Source: Euborellia annulipes
Taxonomy: Eukaryota > Arthropoda > Insecta > Dermaptera > Anisolabididae
Assembly (NCBI GenBank): GCA_023213315.1
Contig: JAKCPI010002813.1
Coordinates: 1-64,000 of the forward strand
Reading direction: 5' to 3'
DNA: 64,000 nucleotides
Numbering within the stretch: position 1 is the first letter of the stretch; every line of letters begins with the position of its first letter. Positions 9,420-21,227 of this stretch are shown piece after piece. The translations under genes and the position numbers were made by a program. The notes under the pieces were generated by a model, which had not been told where the DNA came from, searched no databases, and saw only the letters and a list, made by a program, of their open reading frames with translations.

Positions 9420-11340
9420 AAATATTTTATTATTAGGACAGATGAGTGTTACAGTATATTATAGTTATTCTTTCCTATCAGATATATGTCAAATGTCTCA
9501 GGAAAAACACTTATCTGTCATTAAAAATATATTCGCTAAAAGTCCTGCAATTTAATTTCATTGATAATCCACGCTAATTTTTTATTTGAGATTTTTCACC
9601 CCACATGGCCTATCTTCAGGTCTATGATACTAAACTCAATTTTTATCATTATCTTCAACTTTTCATTGGCCTTGAAAGATTTTATTTTATAATTTATAAA
9701 TAATACAAAACTTAAGTTCACTTTTTTTTGCTTTTGAAAAAACTTTGTTTTTGTTCAGAAAAACTAGATACAATCTGGTTCTTATTCTTTACAAGAGAAG
9801 TAATCATTACTTTTTTATTTTTTTGTGCGTGAAACAACCCATTAAATCGGAAACCCTTCTCGTAATCTGGGGATCATTTCATTTATCCCCTTATGTGAAC
9901 AAAAAACTTCACATTCCGTTTCTTACACTTCTTTATTGCCTGACTTAAATATAATGTTTAATTTAAAAAATAAAGTTCTGCAAAGAATTAGAAGTAAGAA
10001 AATAAAGGGTTTTTATTATGATTGACGTTTGCAAAAAGAAGTTTGTAATCCTTCTTGACCTAAAGCCTCTGCCCAATAATGGTTTTAATTACTAACAAAA
10101 GTTACATAGACCGTACATGACGTAAGTTAGATCTTTTATTAAGTCATTTGTTATGCTAGCCCCTCTTTAGTGTTATTTGCTGAAAGTTGATTACATTGTC
10201 TTTATCATTAGCCATATCAAATATTTTATTAAGCCCTTCATAATGAAATGACAAGTAAATTAATTTTTCGTCATGTTTATAAACCTGGATTGGTCAATAT
10301 TTATGGTATACATTCTACTAAATATTGCCAATTTTTTTTTTTAATTAAATTAGATTTAGCTTATACAAAATTTGCATTTTTTCTAAAGTCCCTTTCATTT
10401 TATTGAATTTTTTTTTTTAATGAAATATTTTTCTCTTTTTATACATATAGTAAATTTTTTCCTTTGACTATCTTTTTACTTGCTCTTTTTGAAGCCTCAT
10501 TAACATTTCTTCACTTTATTACATTCTCTTGATTCATAAACTTATAATTATAACGACAGACATTTTTAGATGCATAAATTTATTTAATAAACCTTTTGAA
10601 TAATTAAAATTTTTTTTCTATTTTTCTTTTTAAATTCGGACCACGATTTTTCTTTTTACACGGTGTTGGTTTAATTATATCTATGTGTCCCAGGGATCCT
10701 TTAAAAGATAAACAAATTCATCCTATTCTAAAAATCCATATTTTCTTTTTTTCCGTTTGATGTCTTTTTTTTGCCCTATACTCTATCGGATTTCTCTCTC
10801 TTTTTCCCTCTCTCTTCTCAATCGCGGAATAATAAATGATGATACAAACCAATATCGATTATCGATTCGAAATTATTCATTAAGATTTGCAGCAAACTTT
10901 CTACAAACATTTCATCTATCGATAATCTATAGGCTAAGAAAAAAAGCCAAGAGAGAAATAGGAAATGAAAGATGTGATTAGAAATAATTTTATACCATAC
11001 GATTATATAATTTTATATAAATGTACAATTCCCCTATTTTCTCTTGTTCCAAACTTTTCTTAAAAGAAAATCTAAAATTGTTTATTGTGTGACAGGCGGT
11101 ATATATCTAAATTGACTTTGCATTTCTAGGGATGGTTGTCAAATAAATATAAACGCTATTTAGGGGTCAATGTTGGTACGTTTCTGCTTACTCTAAATAT
11201 GGGTTAATGTATAAAAAAAAATATTGGATTAAAAATATGTCGATGTGAGAATTGAGGTTTAAAGGGTTGAAGTTCAAATTAAAGAAAGTGTTTTTTTATT
11301 GATTTAGTGGTTTGTGATAGTTGAGTGTTGATAATCAAAT
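9420..11340. other. AT-rich DNA, no gene seen
   Basis: A degenerate hammerhead-like word lies on the minus strand at about 9589-9616 (CTGAAGA kept, GAAA present, stem II poor). Short open frames at 9745-9948 and 10757-10981 have no domains and AT-driven composition. Nothing else was recognised. Confidence 0.4.
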
Positions 11341-11400
11341 AGAAAGAATAAAATGAGCAACCAGCTAATTATATTTCAATTTATTAATAAACCAGGGCTG

Positions 11401-11431
11401 ACGTTTCGGTCACATATGGGACCATCCTCAG
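11401..11431 (-). ncRNA. hammerhead-ribozyme-like core
   Basis: Minus strand: CTGAGGA, T, GGTC...GACC stem II, GAAACGT. Only one arm of an inverted pair is visible, so this is a solo copy. Confidence 0.6.
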
Positions 11432-11667
11432 GGCCAGGTTATTGTTTGAAAATACATATAATCCTCGCCAAGTTATATTGGGCATAAACAATTGCATGTA
11501 GCTTAATCATGACAATGCCTCAAATTATGTTGTTACCATACCATGGACAGAGAGTGAATTCACTCCATTATTTGATTAAAATTGTTTAGTTATAAAATAT
11601 TTTGGGATATACTCAAACGACTCGCTTTTATTCGAAATGTTAATACATAATTAATACATAAAACAGA

Positions 11668-11963
11668 AAGCTGAAAACTAGTACTAGTACTTTTTGGCCG
11701 ATTTTGATTAAAAGCTTATTTTCACGTTCTAGTTGGGTGTCTAACTTAAATATAAAATTTCAACCTCCTAGCTTAATTCCTTCATGCTTTAAATTGAACA
11801 CACACAGATAGACAGACCATGTCGCGAAAACCACTTGATTGGATTCAGGGAACCTCAAAACGTGTAGGCCTATATCTATCAAAATCTCGACATCGAATTT
11901 TTGACATGAATCCAATTCTTTCTCTTTATATATATTAACATATATATAGAAGTAAGAGAAAGT
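11668..11963 (-). repeat. R1 element, partial
   Basis: Minus-oriented copy from the palindromic AGTACTAGTACT-type core to the terminal hairpin (a CTTTCTC...GTAAGAGAAAGT stem near 11920-11963). The half beyond the core is missing. Confidence 0.8.
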
Positions 11964-12002
11964 AAAAACTATGACTGATGAGAGTTGCCTCTCATTGTCA
12001 GA

Positions 12003-12684
12003 CAAAGGCGTCATTTGGGGGAGGGGGGGGGGGCAGTCATAATCAAAGAGACTTAATTCTCTCCCACTAGAATGTAAGCCTCATTAGAAAATTGTCATCT
12101 TTCATTATATTATCAACATAACATAACCCTCTCCAGGGGGTCTAATCTTTTTTAATTTTTATATTATTCTAAATAAAATATTTCAAAATATATCTATGGG
12201 TATATAAACTGTAAAAATTAAAAAGTTAATTAAATTAAATATCTTTTGAGGAAGGATATGAAAATGCAGGCAGCCAAAAATAAAACGCTCTCAATTCCCT
12301 TTGAATGTCCAGACGTTTCGGGCAAAATTTATTCGCCCATCCTCAGTCAACTCTAAAATAGAATCTTATTATATAGAGAATATGATGATAAATGAGTTTT
12401 TTGATATTAAAACTTTTTGCTATTTTCATAGTCTAGGGGGTGGGGGGGGGGCGGCGAATAAATTTTGCCCGAAATGTCTGGGCATTCAAAGGGAATTGAG
12501 ACCTTTTTATTTTTGGCTGCTTGCATTTTCATATCCTTCCTCAATATATTTCCAGCCATTAAATATTATTATATCTAAATATCTTTTGGCCAAATTTTAG
12601 TAGTAATTAGTTGTAATAAAAGAAAAAAAAAGTTTGCCTCCCCCCCCCCCCCCCCCCCAAGAAAAAGTTGAAATGAAGCCCCTG
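12003..12684. mobile_element. hAT-like element enclosing an inverted hammerhead pair
   Basis: Left end CAAAGGCGTCATTT and right end (reversed) CAGGGGCTTCATTT flank G- and C-runs, as in the other hAT MITEs. A clean 8-bp duplication was not found, so the limits are less sure. The middle (12244-12545) is an inverted repeat; its left arm carries a hammerhead-like core. Confidence 0.5.
12313..12346 (-). ncRNA. hammerhead-ribozyme-like core
   Basis: Minus strand: CTGAGGA, T, GGGC...GCCC stem II, GAAACGT. The opposite arm (about 12450-12480) retains the GCCCGAAATGT half only. Confidence 0.6.
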
Positions 12685-13440
12685 CTCTCAAATGTCGCAT
12701 TGAGTTGAAATTTTGCACTGAAAAGTTATTTGTTGATTGAAACGAGATATGAGAGTGGGAGATAAAGTTTAAATAAAATAATTAGCCCTATTATTTATTA
12801 AAAAATAAACAAATAAATTCAACTTAGTTTTTTTTTTTACGCTCCTATTTATTTAAGAGTATTTCGAGTAGAAAAGATTTCGGGCAATATCGCACGTAAC
12901 TGGGACGTGACAATAAAAACCAATAAAACCAGCCTCTAAGCACTTCTTATTCCCTCTTATATATTTTTAATGAATTTATGTCACAATGACCAGCCGTTTT
13001 GCTCAGCTCCTCGGGCGTTAGAGGGGGTGGGCTTGAAGTACCCAAAGTACTCATACCACTATTGATCGACGCTTGACCTGGTTCTACGCATTTAAGGTGG
13101 CTTCTCGGCATTCACAAGGCATTTATTAAGAAGAATCCCTTAGAATAATTGTTTTGTTTAATAGATATCTGTTTAATTTAGTTATCAGAATGCCAACAAT
13201 AAAGGGTTTTAATTAATATCACTGAATTAATGGGGTATATAATTATTTATAGGTAGGCTACTAGGCTAAGTGCTTTTATTTTCAATTTGAATTATATTAA
13301 TACTCGTATGCAGGGGGATGGGGTTATAGAGAAATTCCACTTTTTCATTTTTATGTGTTACTTTTTTATTATTGCTTTCCTTTACATAATAGACGGAAGA
13401 AAAAAAATAAAGCACCCCCCCCCCCCCCAAATGAATAAAT
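12685..13440. other. no gene seen
   Basis: AT-rich DNA with one C-run at 13415-13428. No recognised feature. Confidence 0.4.
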
Positions 13441-13449
13441 ATAGTCTTT

Positions 13450-13540
13450 ACTTTCTCTTACTTATATGTTAATATTTGGAAAGAATGGAATTCATGTCAA
13501 TAATTTGATGTTGAGATTTTGATGGAAATATGTTTTGCTA
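13450..13540 (+). repeat. R1 element, hairpin end fragment
   Basis: Begins ACTTTCTCTTAC and continues through the 'gattcatgtc' and 'gatgttgagattttgatgg' words of R1, then stops. Confidence 0.7.
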
Positions 13541-13846
13541 TATTTATAAATTTTACATTTTGCATTCTAATAAATTATCGGAACTTAAAGGCCGGTTGCA
13601 TCACTTCTAGTTAACTAGCAAACTTATCCGACCGATAGAAAATCTATATAGTAAATAAAACACACTTAACCTTCAAGTTAAAACAATACTTTCTCTCTAT
13701 ATATTACCAGCCTAATTCATAAAAGAGTATTTGAAAAGCTTTTTAACTAATCAATTGTTAAACGATAATATGTATTTAAGCAAACTTTCTATTCATAAAC
13801 ACATTTAAACTGTAGATTAACTAATATGAAATTTAAGAATATTAAG

Positions 13847-14098
13847 GCCCCCGGGTGTGGCGTAGTAGGTAGCGTGCCTACCTCCTATACCAAACGTCGC
13901 GGGTTCGGACCCAGGCAGTCCGATGATTTTATTTAAGCCATTTGGATACCAGATGGCTTAAATAGAAATGCCTCAACCCACAATATATATATATTACTTA
14001 CAACGGTTATCGTCTAAAGTCTTAAATGGCCTAAGTTGCCGAAAAGACTGTGTGAATGTGTGTGTGAGTGTGAGTGTGAATGAGAAAAAAGTGTGAAT

Positions 14099-14130
<32 letters not shown>
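13847..14130 (+). mobile_element. SINE-1, full length, with 10-bp TSD
   Basis: Complete plus-strand copy: tRNA-like head (GGTGTGGCGTAGTAGGTAG, B box GGGTTCGGACCC), body with the 'atttaagccatttgg' word and its inverse, 'aatggcctaagttgccgaa', GTGTG-rich stretch and a tail of about 28 A. The word GAATATTAAG is duplicated exactly at 13837-13846 and 14131-14140, showing target-primed insertion. It is the best reference copy of this family here. Confidence 0.92.
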
Positions 14131-14131
<1 letters not shown>

Positions 14132-14941
14132 AATATTAAGTTTGGCAACATGGCAAAAACCTACGTCATTTTGCAAAATTTGTTGCATTAAGCTGACATC
14201 TGGCGGAGATTGAGAAATATATTTATATGTCAAACTAATTTGTTTTGACCGTTTTTAATAAGATCCTTATAGAATTAATACAAATAATTGGACAAATCAA
14301 CATTATTGACATTTAAATGAATATGAAAAAAAATAAGAAAAATTTAATATTATGAAAAATAAGAAAAAGAAGCCAAAATTTGACTGAGTAAGAAAAGAAA
14401 AATATTTTTGCCATAGCCACTGCTTTTGGTTTATTTTAATAAAAAAAATTTTATTTCAGCAATTACTTATGTCTTTAAATTAAAACAAAATAAAAAACAG
14501 ATTTGAACGCGAGTAAAGAAAAACAGACAAAATGAAAATAAATATAAATGTCAGAGGTTAGTTTTTTCAAAATATTACTTTTTCAATAAATCATTTAATT
14601 CCATTTGGACTAGATACTAATAAGCACACCCCTTTTTTCAGTTTCAATGCATTCTACAAAGGAACTGAAAGGAATTTAAATCAATTAAAAGCCATAAAAA
14701 TAAGTTAAATAAAAAATACAATTGTATAATATTACTTAAGTTTGATTTAATGAAAATTAAATATGTTTATATATCAAATATCAATCAATCAATTAAATAT
14801 ATTTGAATTTCTATCAAATATTGAAACTCAAATGTATTGTAACTAATGATAGTAACAGATTTTAAGATCTTAAAGGATTTTTCTTTTTTTAAATAATCTT
14901 CTCCCAGGCATAATCCTTTTATCTATTTGATAGGCCATATT

Positions 14942-15642
14942 CAGAGCCGCAGACGGGAGGGGGGGGGGGGGGGCAGGGGGCTATATCCCCGGGGCCCGGG
15001 CCCTTTGCGCTCCAACCTTAAAATTCTAATCAAAAATAATTTTGATAGTTAAAATTTCAATTAAAAAAATCATTTTCTTGAATTTTTTTTTCCTGAAGGG
15101 GCCCGGGCCCTTTGAGCTCAAAAACTCTCTTTTTTCCTGAAGGGGGCCCGGGCCCTTTGAGCTCAAAAACTTGCCTTTTTTCCTGAAGATGCCCGGGCCC
15201 TTTAAGCTCAAATCTCAAAATTTCAATAAAGAAAATAATTTTTTGCACATTTTTTCCTGTGGGGGCCCGTGCACCAGGCCCTTTAAGCTCTAAGCAAGTA
15301 ATATTTTTCACGTCTCAGGATAGCTGAAAACGCAGATTTCAGTGTCTAATTTTCAAAAAAATTTTCCATACCCCACCCCGGAAGTCGTCTGTCCGGGTTT
15401 GGCCTCAATAAATTATGGTAACCCTATGTTTAGAAAATTTTGAAAAATTTTTAAATAACTTTTTATTTAAATAAATATTGTAAGCTAAGCTTATGTATAA
15501 CTGTTTTTAAAAATTTTGTAAAAAATTTTTGGCATGAAGGCCACAATAGCCTTTTACATACCTAAAAAATCTTAATGGGTGAGGGGGGGGGGGCCGTATT
15601 ATTAAGTAGCCCCGGGGCCCGTCAAGTCTGTCTGCGGCCCTG
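14942..15642. mobile_element. hAT-type element with 8-bp TSD and internal tandem repeats
   Basis: Ends CAGAGCCGCAGACGG and (reversed) CAGGGCCGCAGACAG; GCCATATT is duplicated exactly at 14934-14941 and 15643-15650. Between 14990 and 15300 a unit of about 44 bp recurs at least four times, each with GGGCCCGGGCCCTTT then 'gagctcaaa' and TTTTTTCCTG. Open frames across this array are artefacts of the repeat. Confidence 0.88.
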
Positions 15643-16073
15643 GCCATATTCATAATATTGCATATTGTATTTATCGTTTCAATACTTTGCATTATTCTGA
15701 AAATATTAATTCATCAAGATTAATAATTTGTTCATGAAAAAACATATAATACATTTGAATATTTACTTACGTTTATTTTTATTAAAAGCCTATGATACTA
15801 TAGGCTATTTCAAATGTCAAGTTGTTGTGATCGAAAATTTTGAGGTTACAAAATGTTTATTAGTGAGCTTAAACAAGGGGTCTCGCCTGTCTAGTTAAAA
15901 TAGGAATTTAAACAATTATTTAGGCCTAAAATATGTTTATGAATTAAGATTTTGCTAAAATGCTTTTCAAATTCTCTTTAAACATTGTTTAAGGTTTTAT
16001 GAATTAGGCGGTACATATATAGATAAGAGAAAGTAAAAAATAAATTTCTTTACTTATAAATAGCTATCTGAGG

Positions 16074-16343
16074 CATGGGCGTACCCAGAATCAAATCTAG
16101 GGGGGCATGGTCGGTCAAATCATGTTCGTCCAGATTGTGACATAGCTATTTTTTATATAGAGGGAAAAAGTCTTCGAATTAAAGGCCTAAAAACCCTTGA
16201 GTCCTAACAAAAAAATCATTCCCCGTCGCCATCCACCAATTTTGTTTCGTTTCATCACTTTATGAATATTTAATTTAGTTTTTTTTTGCTTCTAGGGGGG
16301 GGGGGGGCAGCTGCTCCATTGCCCCCCGCTGGGTACGCCCATG
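16074..16343. mobile_element. hAT-type MITE with 8-bp TSD and a visible empty site
   Basis: Perfectly matching ends CATGGGCGTACCCAG; ATCTGAGG is duplicated at 16066-16073 and 16344-16351. The surrounding sequence (ttactta...tctgaggtataagga...gttagc) occurs without the insertion at 19525-19575, so that locus is a natural empty site. Confidence 0.9.
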
Positions 16344-16742
16344 ATCTGAGGTATAAGGAAAGATTTGTGAAGTTAGCTACTTAATAAAGGCATCATTCAT
16401 AAAAATTATTAAAATGGTAGACAGGATCATTCTAATCGTTGAACATCCACTTCTCTTATCAACAAAAAAATTATTAAAAATTAAAGTAATTAATTAAAGC
16501 CAATTAATTTTTTTTTTAACAAAAATTTTAAAATTTCCAAAAAAATAAATAAACCAGGCTTGGGTTCCCAATTTCACCCCTTTGTTAAACCTTATATCGA
16601 ACATTGGGTTGCTAACTAACTCCTACTTGTACTCTTATTTAATCATATGATTAGCTTGACTAGATGTGAAAAGACTCGAATGTCAATTAGCTTGTCCGAG
16701 GGATAGCTGCCAGTTAATTATAAGTGAAGTAATCGGCCCTAA

Positions 16743-16822
16743 ATATATGTCGATACAAAAAAAACAGGTGTGACAAACACAGAACACTACTTTCATTTAC
16801 CAAAACTGAAAGTTGTGATTTT
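16743..16822 (+). repeat. R1 element, terminal hairpin fragment
   Basis: Matches the end of R1: 'aaatatatgtcgataca', CAGGTGTGACAA, 'cacagaacac', then the return arm 'gaaagttgtga'. The rest of the copy is absent. Confidence 0.6.
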
Positions 16823-16876
16823 TTATAATTTCTAACAATGTTTAAAATTTAAAGACTATATTTCTCTCTATATATT

Positions 16877-17908
16877 ACTTTCTCTTACCCTATATATGAA
16901 ATATATAGAGAGAGAAAGTATTGCGATCATGTCAAAAATTCGATGTCGAGATTTTGATGGATATACATGTTTTGAGGTCCCCTGAGTCCAAAAAAGTGGG
17001 TCCCGCAAATTGGTCTGTGTGTGTGTATGTATGTATGTATGTGTGTCTGTATGTGTGGACAGATTTTAAGCATGAAGGAGTTGAGCTAGCGGATTGAAAT
17101 TTTATATTTAACTTAGGTACCTTTGAAGAATCTCAAAATAAGCTTTTGAACAAAATCGGCCAAAAAGTACTAGTACTTTACTGATGTACTTTTTCAGTTT
17201 TTTTCGATTTTCTCAAAATTCCCTCCAAGGATTTTTTTTTAAAATTCATAAATGAACTATTTTTTAGATGCTCTTTAAAATGTATATTCTCATTTTGCCG
17301 TTGAAATCTTCTGAAGACCACTTTACTCTTGTTCTTCATAGGAAAGATAGAAATGGTTGCCATGGTAACGGAATTTAAATCTTTTTCTTTTTTATTAGAT
17401 TAAAAATCAATTATTATTTAAATTCCCATTTTTTTTAAATTTATTTGTGTCTTTAATTGTTTCAAAGAAAACATATATGTCTCTCTCTCACTTGCAAACA
17501 TTATCGTCTCTCTCTACTCTTTTTAAATTCCCTTTCCACCTTATCTTCGCATAGGCCTAATGTTAATTTCCTATAGGGATTTGTATGTTAATTTCGATTC
17601 AAAAGGGGGGTCCCCTTTAGAACTTTTACGCATTTAAAATTTTTTTTTCCAATTCTTATGAAATTTTGTATTTATTTACGATTCTATATTGTGTATAAAA
17701 TGTCCAAATATGAGATTAAAATTTTGAAAAATAACCATAGTTTATTTCAAGCAGTCAACATTTAAAATGCAAGTTTGAAACTAAGGTGCTATCGGAAACT
17801 AAATATATCTCGACACAAAAAATCTGGTGTGACCAGCACGGTGCACAACTTTCTCTTACCGAAGGGTAGAGAAAGTTGTGTGCTGTGCGCCAGTCACACC
17901 AGATTTTT
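16877..17908 (+). repeat. R1 element, full copy with about 300 bp of extra sequence
   Basis: Opens with the small hairpin (ACTTTCTCTTACCC, AT-rich loop, AGAGAGAAAGT), runs through 'gatgtcgagattttgatgg', GAGGTCCCCTGA, a GT-rich stretch, the AGTACTAGTACT palindrome at about 17167, and ends with the large hairpin (AATCTGGTGTGACC...GTCACACCAGATT, 17820-17906). About 300 bp at 17385-17690 is not in the other copies and is probably a later insertion. Confidence 0.85.
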
Positions 17909-18112
17909 TTTATTTTATTTTCATTTTTTTTTTCGGGGAGGTCAGTGAGGGGTTGAACTTCTCTGGAGGACTATGTCCAATTTAAAAAATATTTCACTGC
18001 TTCGGCATGCGATATATAGAGGGTGTAATTGAAGACATAATTACTGCTGACTTTTTATTCTCTTTCATCTCATCCGGAAGATATTTTATTGTGGATTTTA
18101 TGAGGCTGTAAT

Positions 18113-18310
18113 CGTCATTTTTAAGGCACTTAGGACACACCAAATTGGGCCCTTTGTGCCTCTGAGGTGAGATTTTCTCCCACTTTCCTACTCAAAGAGG
18201 AGACTTTGGCAAATGAATTGAATTATTTGCGGCAAGCTCGAACCCGAGGAGTGTTGAGACTTCGGTCTCCGTAATCCACAGCTTAGCCACTTGCCTCCTC
18301 GATAGGGCAT
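18113..18310 (-). mobile_element. SINE-4, tRNA-derived
   Basis: Minus strand: GAGGAGGCAAGTGGCTAAGC head, GTGGATTACGGAGACCGAAG, a B box with CGGGTTCGAGC, then GGAAAGTGGGAGAAAATCTC and a TAAGTGCCTTAAAAA end. A plus-strand copy is at 19005-19200. The open frame spanning it is a shadow. Confidence 0.7.
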
Positions 18311-18319
18311 TGAATATTT

Positions 18320-18950
18320 GTTAGAAAAATTATTCAAAATATTTTTTTTGAATTTCAACAAAAATTTTGAGTAAACCCGTTTGTAAAAAGCTATATATGG
18401 TATATTTACCAAAAAATTTAACTAATATTTACTAATAAAAAGTGTTATCTGATTCATTATTAGTATTTTACCAATTATCTCAGTTTCACTTGTTCAAATT
18501 TTAATATGAAACTCTATTATTTCTAATAGGACAGTTTTCCACATAATTACTAACTAATTGCTGGTATTAGGTTATTTTATTTATCAATTAGAGAGCTCTC
18601 GCCGGCTCTGCATATTAATTTATTTCATATGCATAGCATTCTCGCCGCCGCATATCCTAGCTGCACTATTGATTCTTTAATTAAGTCAATAAAAATAGGT
18701 GTGGGGCAGCTACCATAATAACGCCAACACTAAAACTATTTACTTACTCTGTATATATTAGGGAAATTCAAATATTCATCCGGAGAAAACCGATTAAGAA
18801 ATTATAAGGAAATGAGGTTAGGCTATTTTTAGTTTAATATTCAAGAAAAATAATCGATTGACAAATATCAATATAATTAAAAAGATAATTAATATTTAGG
18901 CTAATTTGGTAACTCAAACAGACTACTAATTCTCAATCATTTGACGTCCC
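18320..18950. other. no gene seen
   Basis: AT-rich DNA with a GC-richer patch at 18595-18670. Nothing recognised. Confidence 0.35.
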
Positions 18951-19004
18951 CCCATGGCCAAGAGGTTAGAATACTTTACAAAATCTATCTAGGTATAAGA
19001 GGAG

Positions 19005-19200
19005 TGAGTTGAGAGGAGGCAAGTGAATAAGCAGGATAAGCTGCGGATTACGGATCCGAAGTTTTAACACAACTCGGGTTAGAGTCAGCTTGCCGCATAT
19101 CTTTTAACAGTGTCGAAGTCTTCTCTTAGGGTAGGAAAGTGGGAGAAAATCTCACCCCACAGACAAAAGCTTCAATTTTAGATAGCTTAAGTGCCTTAAA
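19005..19200 (+). mobile_element. SINE-4, tRNA-derived, second copy
   Basis: Shares with the copy at 18113-18310 the GAGGAGGCAAGTG head, 'ctgcggattacgga', an ACTCGGGTTAGAGTC B-box region (degenerate), GGAAAGTGGGAGAAAATCTC and TTAAGTGCCTTAAAAA. Confidence 0.7.
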
Positions 19201-19594
19201 AATATTAGAATACCTCTGGCATGGTTAACTCGAGTCCTGCAGAGAGGTATGGGCTGGGTGGCAGGGAAGGACTAGGACGGGTATCTCATGAAATCCATCT
19301 AGGGAAGTGAGATAGTCATGAATTTATTTAAACCATTTGGTGTAAATAAATATGCCTGAACTCCAATATGTATCGTATTGTAATATAAATGTCGTTTAAG
19401 TCTAAGGGCTGGTTGCTTCAGTTTTAGTTAACTAGCAAGCTTAACCGACAGATTGCAAATCATCGATTTAGTAAAGAAGAAAACCTTCGATTTAAAAAAA
19501 AATTGGTTTTTTTTCAGTAATTACTTATCTGAAATATAAGGAAGGTTTTGTGAAGTTAGCAACTTAATAAAGGCATCATATAAATTATTAAAAA

Positions 19595-19782
19595 GCCCTC
19601 GGGCCTTGATGTAGTGGTTAGTGTGCGGGGCATTTGTACCAAGGGTCGCGGGTTCGCATCCCGTCTCATGAAACAATTTATTCCAATTGGATTGGCTACC
19701 ATTCCAATTTTAATAATATTAGAGACTGGGTTTAGATGGCCTTCGATGTCGAAAAATAACTTAAATGAAATAAAAAAAAAAA
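19595..19782 (+). mobile_element. SINE-2, tRNA-derived, with 13-bp TSD
   Basis: Head GCCCTCGGGCCTTGATGTAG with box A and a GGGTTCGCATCCC B box; body 'ccaattggattggctacc', then 'tttagatggccttcgatgtc' and an A-tail. AAATTATTAAAAA is duplicated at 19582-19594 and 19783-19795. The head resembles SINE-1 but the body differs, so the two families share a 5' module. Confidence 0.85.
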
Positions 19783-19816
19783 AAATTATTAAAAATATTT
19801 TTTTTTTTTTAATTAA

Positions 19817-20609
19817 GGTTGTTCGGATAGGACATCGTAAGTCATAAAGAATCTAAATTTTTTTTTAAATAAAATTAAAAATTTGAATGCCAAAATTCCT
19901 TATTATAATTTAGTCGTGACCTATCATAGTTTTATAATTGGATTAAGTTAATAATTTAATTACCAAAAATAATAAATGAATGACTTTCGACTTGAGCAGT
20001 TTTACACGTAATATAGAACTGGCAACATTGCATTCATCAACTATCTATTTTAAATCTTAAACGCCTTAAATTTTATTTTTTATTTAATATATTACAATGT
20101 TTAATGCAAATCAGTTTAAATACAATGGACGATTTGCGAGAAAAATATTGTAAAATTGAAAAAAAAAATGTAACTGACATAGAGATAAGACACTTATGTT
20201 ATGCGACGTTGCCAGGCTGGTCTGACTCTCGAGAATTGCATTATTTTTAAATATTAGCGACTGTCATTTTGGAGAATTTTTTTGACTTTCTTGTTAAAAT
20301 ATCTTTAAAAGCGGTCGGCAGAAACTTTTGATTTTATTTTTAACATATTCCTCGGAAGTGAATTAATAAAATGTAAGTTTTTTTGTTTTTGTATCAGATG
20401 CACAGATGCCTATTTAATTCAATATGTGTGCGTTTCGTCGTTATTCCCCATAGGCTACATGTTAAATTTCAATTTTTAAAAATTAATTACACGATAACCC
20501 TGTGTCAGATCTGCTTCAAAATTTTATTTTATACGTATTTGATAGTGATTAATAACATATTAAAAAATTAGCTTTTAATCAGTTAAATTGCTTTAATGTC
20601 CGAACAACC
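19817..20609. mobile_element. TTAA-flanked TIR element, copy 1
   Basis: Ends GGTTGTTCGGA and inverse TCCGAACAACC, flanked by TTAA on each side (19813-19816, 20610-20613). A TTAA target points to piggyBac-type elements, though a TA target with a slightly longer end cannot be excluded. The 793-bp interior is not coding (longest frame 62 codons). Copy 2 is at 30924-31715. Confidence 0.8.
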
Positions 20610-20849
20610 TTAATTAAAACTAATAAATTTTTTTAGCAAAAATTTAACAATTTCTAAAAAATAAAATAAAAGTGCTTTTGTTGCTATCGAACTTTTAATC
20701 TTAACTAGTTAACTATACGATCTGGACTCTTATTTAATTATAAGACTCGAAAGTTATAGTCAACTAGCTTTTCTGATGGAAAACTAATTAATTAGAACTG
20801 AAGCAACTGGCCCTAAATGGCCTAAGATACCGAAAAAAATCATTTGACC

Positions 20850-21227
20850 ATCTCTCTAGGAAATAAATTTTATAGTAAAGAATAAATAGTCATCTGGACA
20901 TACAGTAGACACAAAAGCGTCTTTTCTCCTTCTTTCTAAAAAAAAAAAATCTTTTTTTCTTCTATATATTATTATATTTTATGTTGTATAAGGGATTTCA
21001 CATGTGTCGCTACAAATGTCTACAAATGGAAAAGATTCTGTTTATTCTCTCATATTTTTTTTTTTAAGCGAAAAAGAGTTGAATTTCTTTTATATTAAAT
21101 CATTTAATAATTTTTTTTTTATATTAAGATCTTGTCGTTTAAGTTTGGTAAAAAAAAATTTTTTTAATTAATAAGTTTTTTGATGTGTAAGTCTATAGTA
21201 GAGTTAAGACTAAATCTATTTGCTTAG
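20850..21227. other. no gene seen
   Basis: AT-rich DNA with several A- and T-runs. Confidence 0.4.

Larger units (their letters stand above)
13707..16012. mobile_element. inverted-end element inserted in an R1 hairpin
   Basis: The word GCCTAATTCATAAAA at 13711 is inverted at about 15997-16008, and about 60 further bases inside each end also match. The outer flanks, CTTTCTCTCTATATATTAC on the left and TATATAGATAAGAGAAAGT on the right, together make one R1 terminal hairpin, so this element appears to have split it. Confidence 0.6.
13589..16739. mobile_element. Harbinger-like TIR element with nested insertions
   Basis: Ends are AGGCCGGTTGC and (reversed) GGGCCGATTAC, related to the ends of the element at 19406-20813 (GGGCTGGTTGCTTCA). 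The 3-bp word TAA flanks both ends, which fits PIF/Harbinger. Inside are an inverted-end element (13707-16012), SINE-1 (13847-14130) and hAT elements (14942-15642, 16074-16343). No transposase was recognised. Confidence 0.6.
19406..20813. mobile_element. Harbinger-like TIR element, TAA duplication
   Basis: Ends GGGCTGGTTGCTTCAGTT and (reversed) GGGCCAGTTGCTTCAGTT, with TAA on both sides (19403-19405, 20814-20816), as for PIF/Harbinger. Internal 'tagttaactagc' words are shared with the larger relative at 13589-16739. Nested inside are SINE-2 (19595-19782) and the TTAA-flanked element (19817-20609). No transposase seen. Confidence 0.75.
19306..20846 (+). mobile_element. SINE-1-related element split by a Harbinger-like insertion
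   Basis: The left part (19306-19405) ends in 'gtttaagtctaa' and the right part (20814-20846) resumes 'taaatggcctaagatacc', which together restore the SINE body order seen at 13847-14130. The element at 19406-20813 lies between, with TAA duplicated. A similar uninterrupted piece is at 52570-52715. Confidence 0.75.

Noticed and set aside
15026..15311. Repetitive Lys/Gly/Pro-rich frames
   Set aside because: Translations of the 44-bp tandem repeat in a hAT element.
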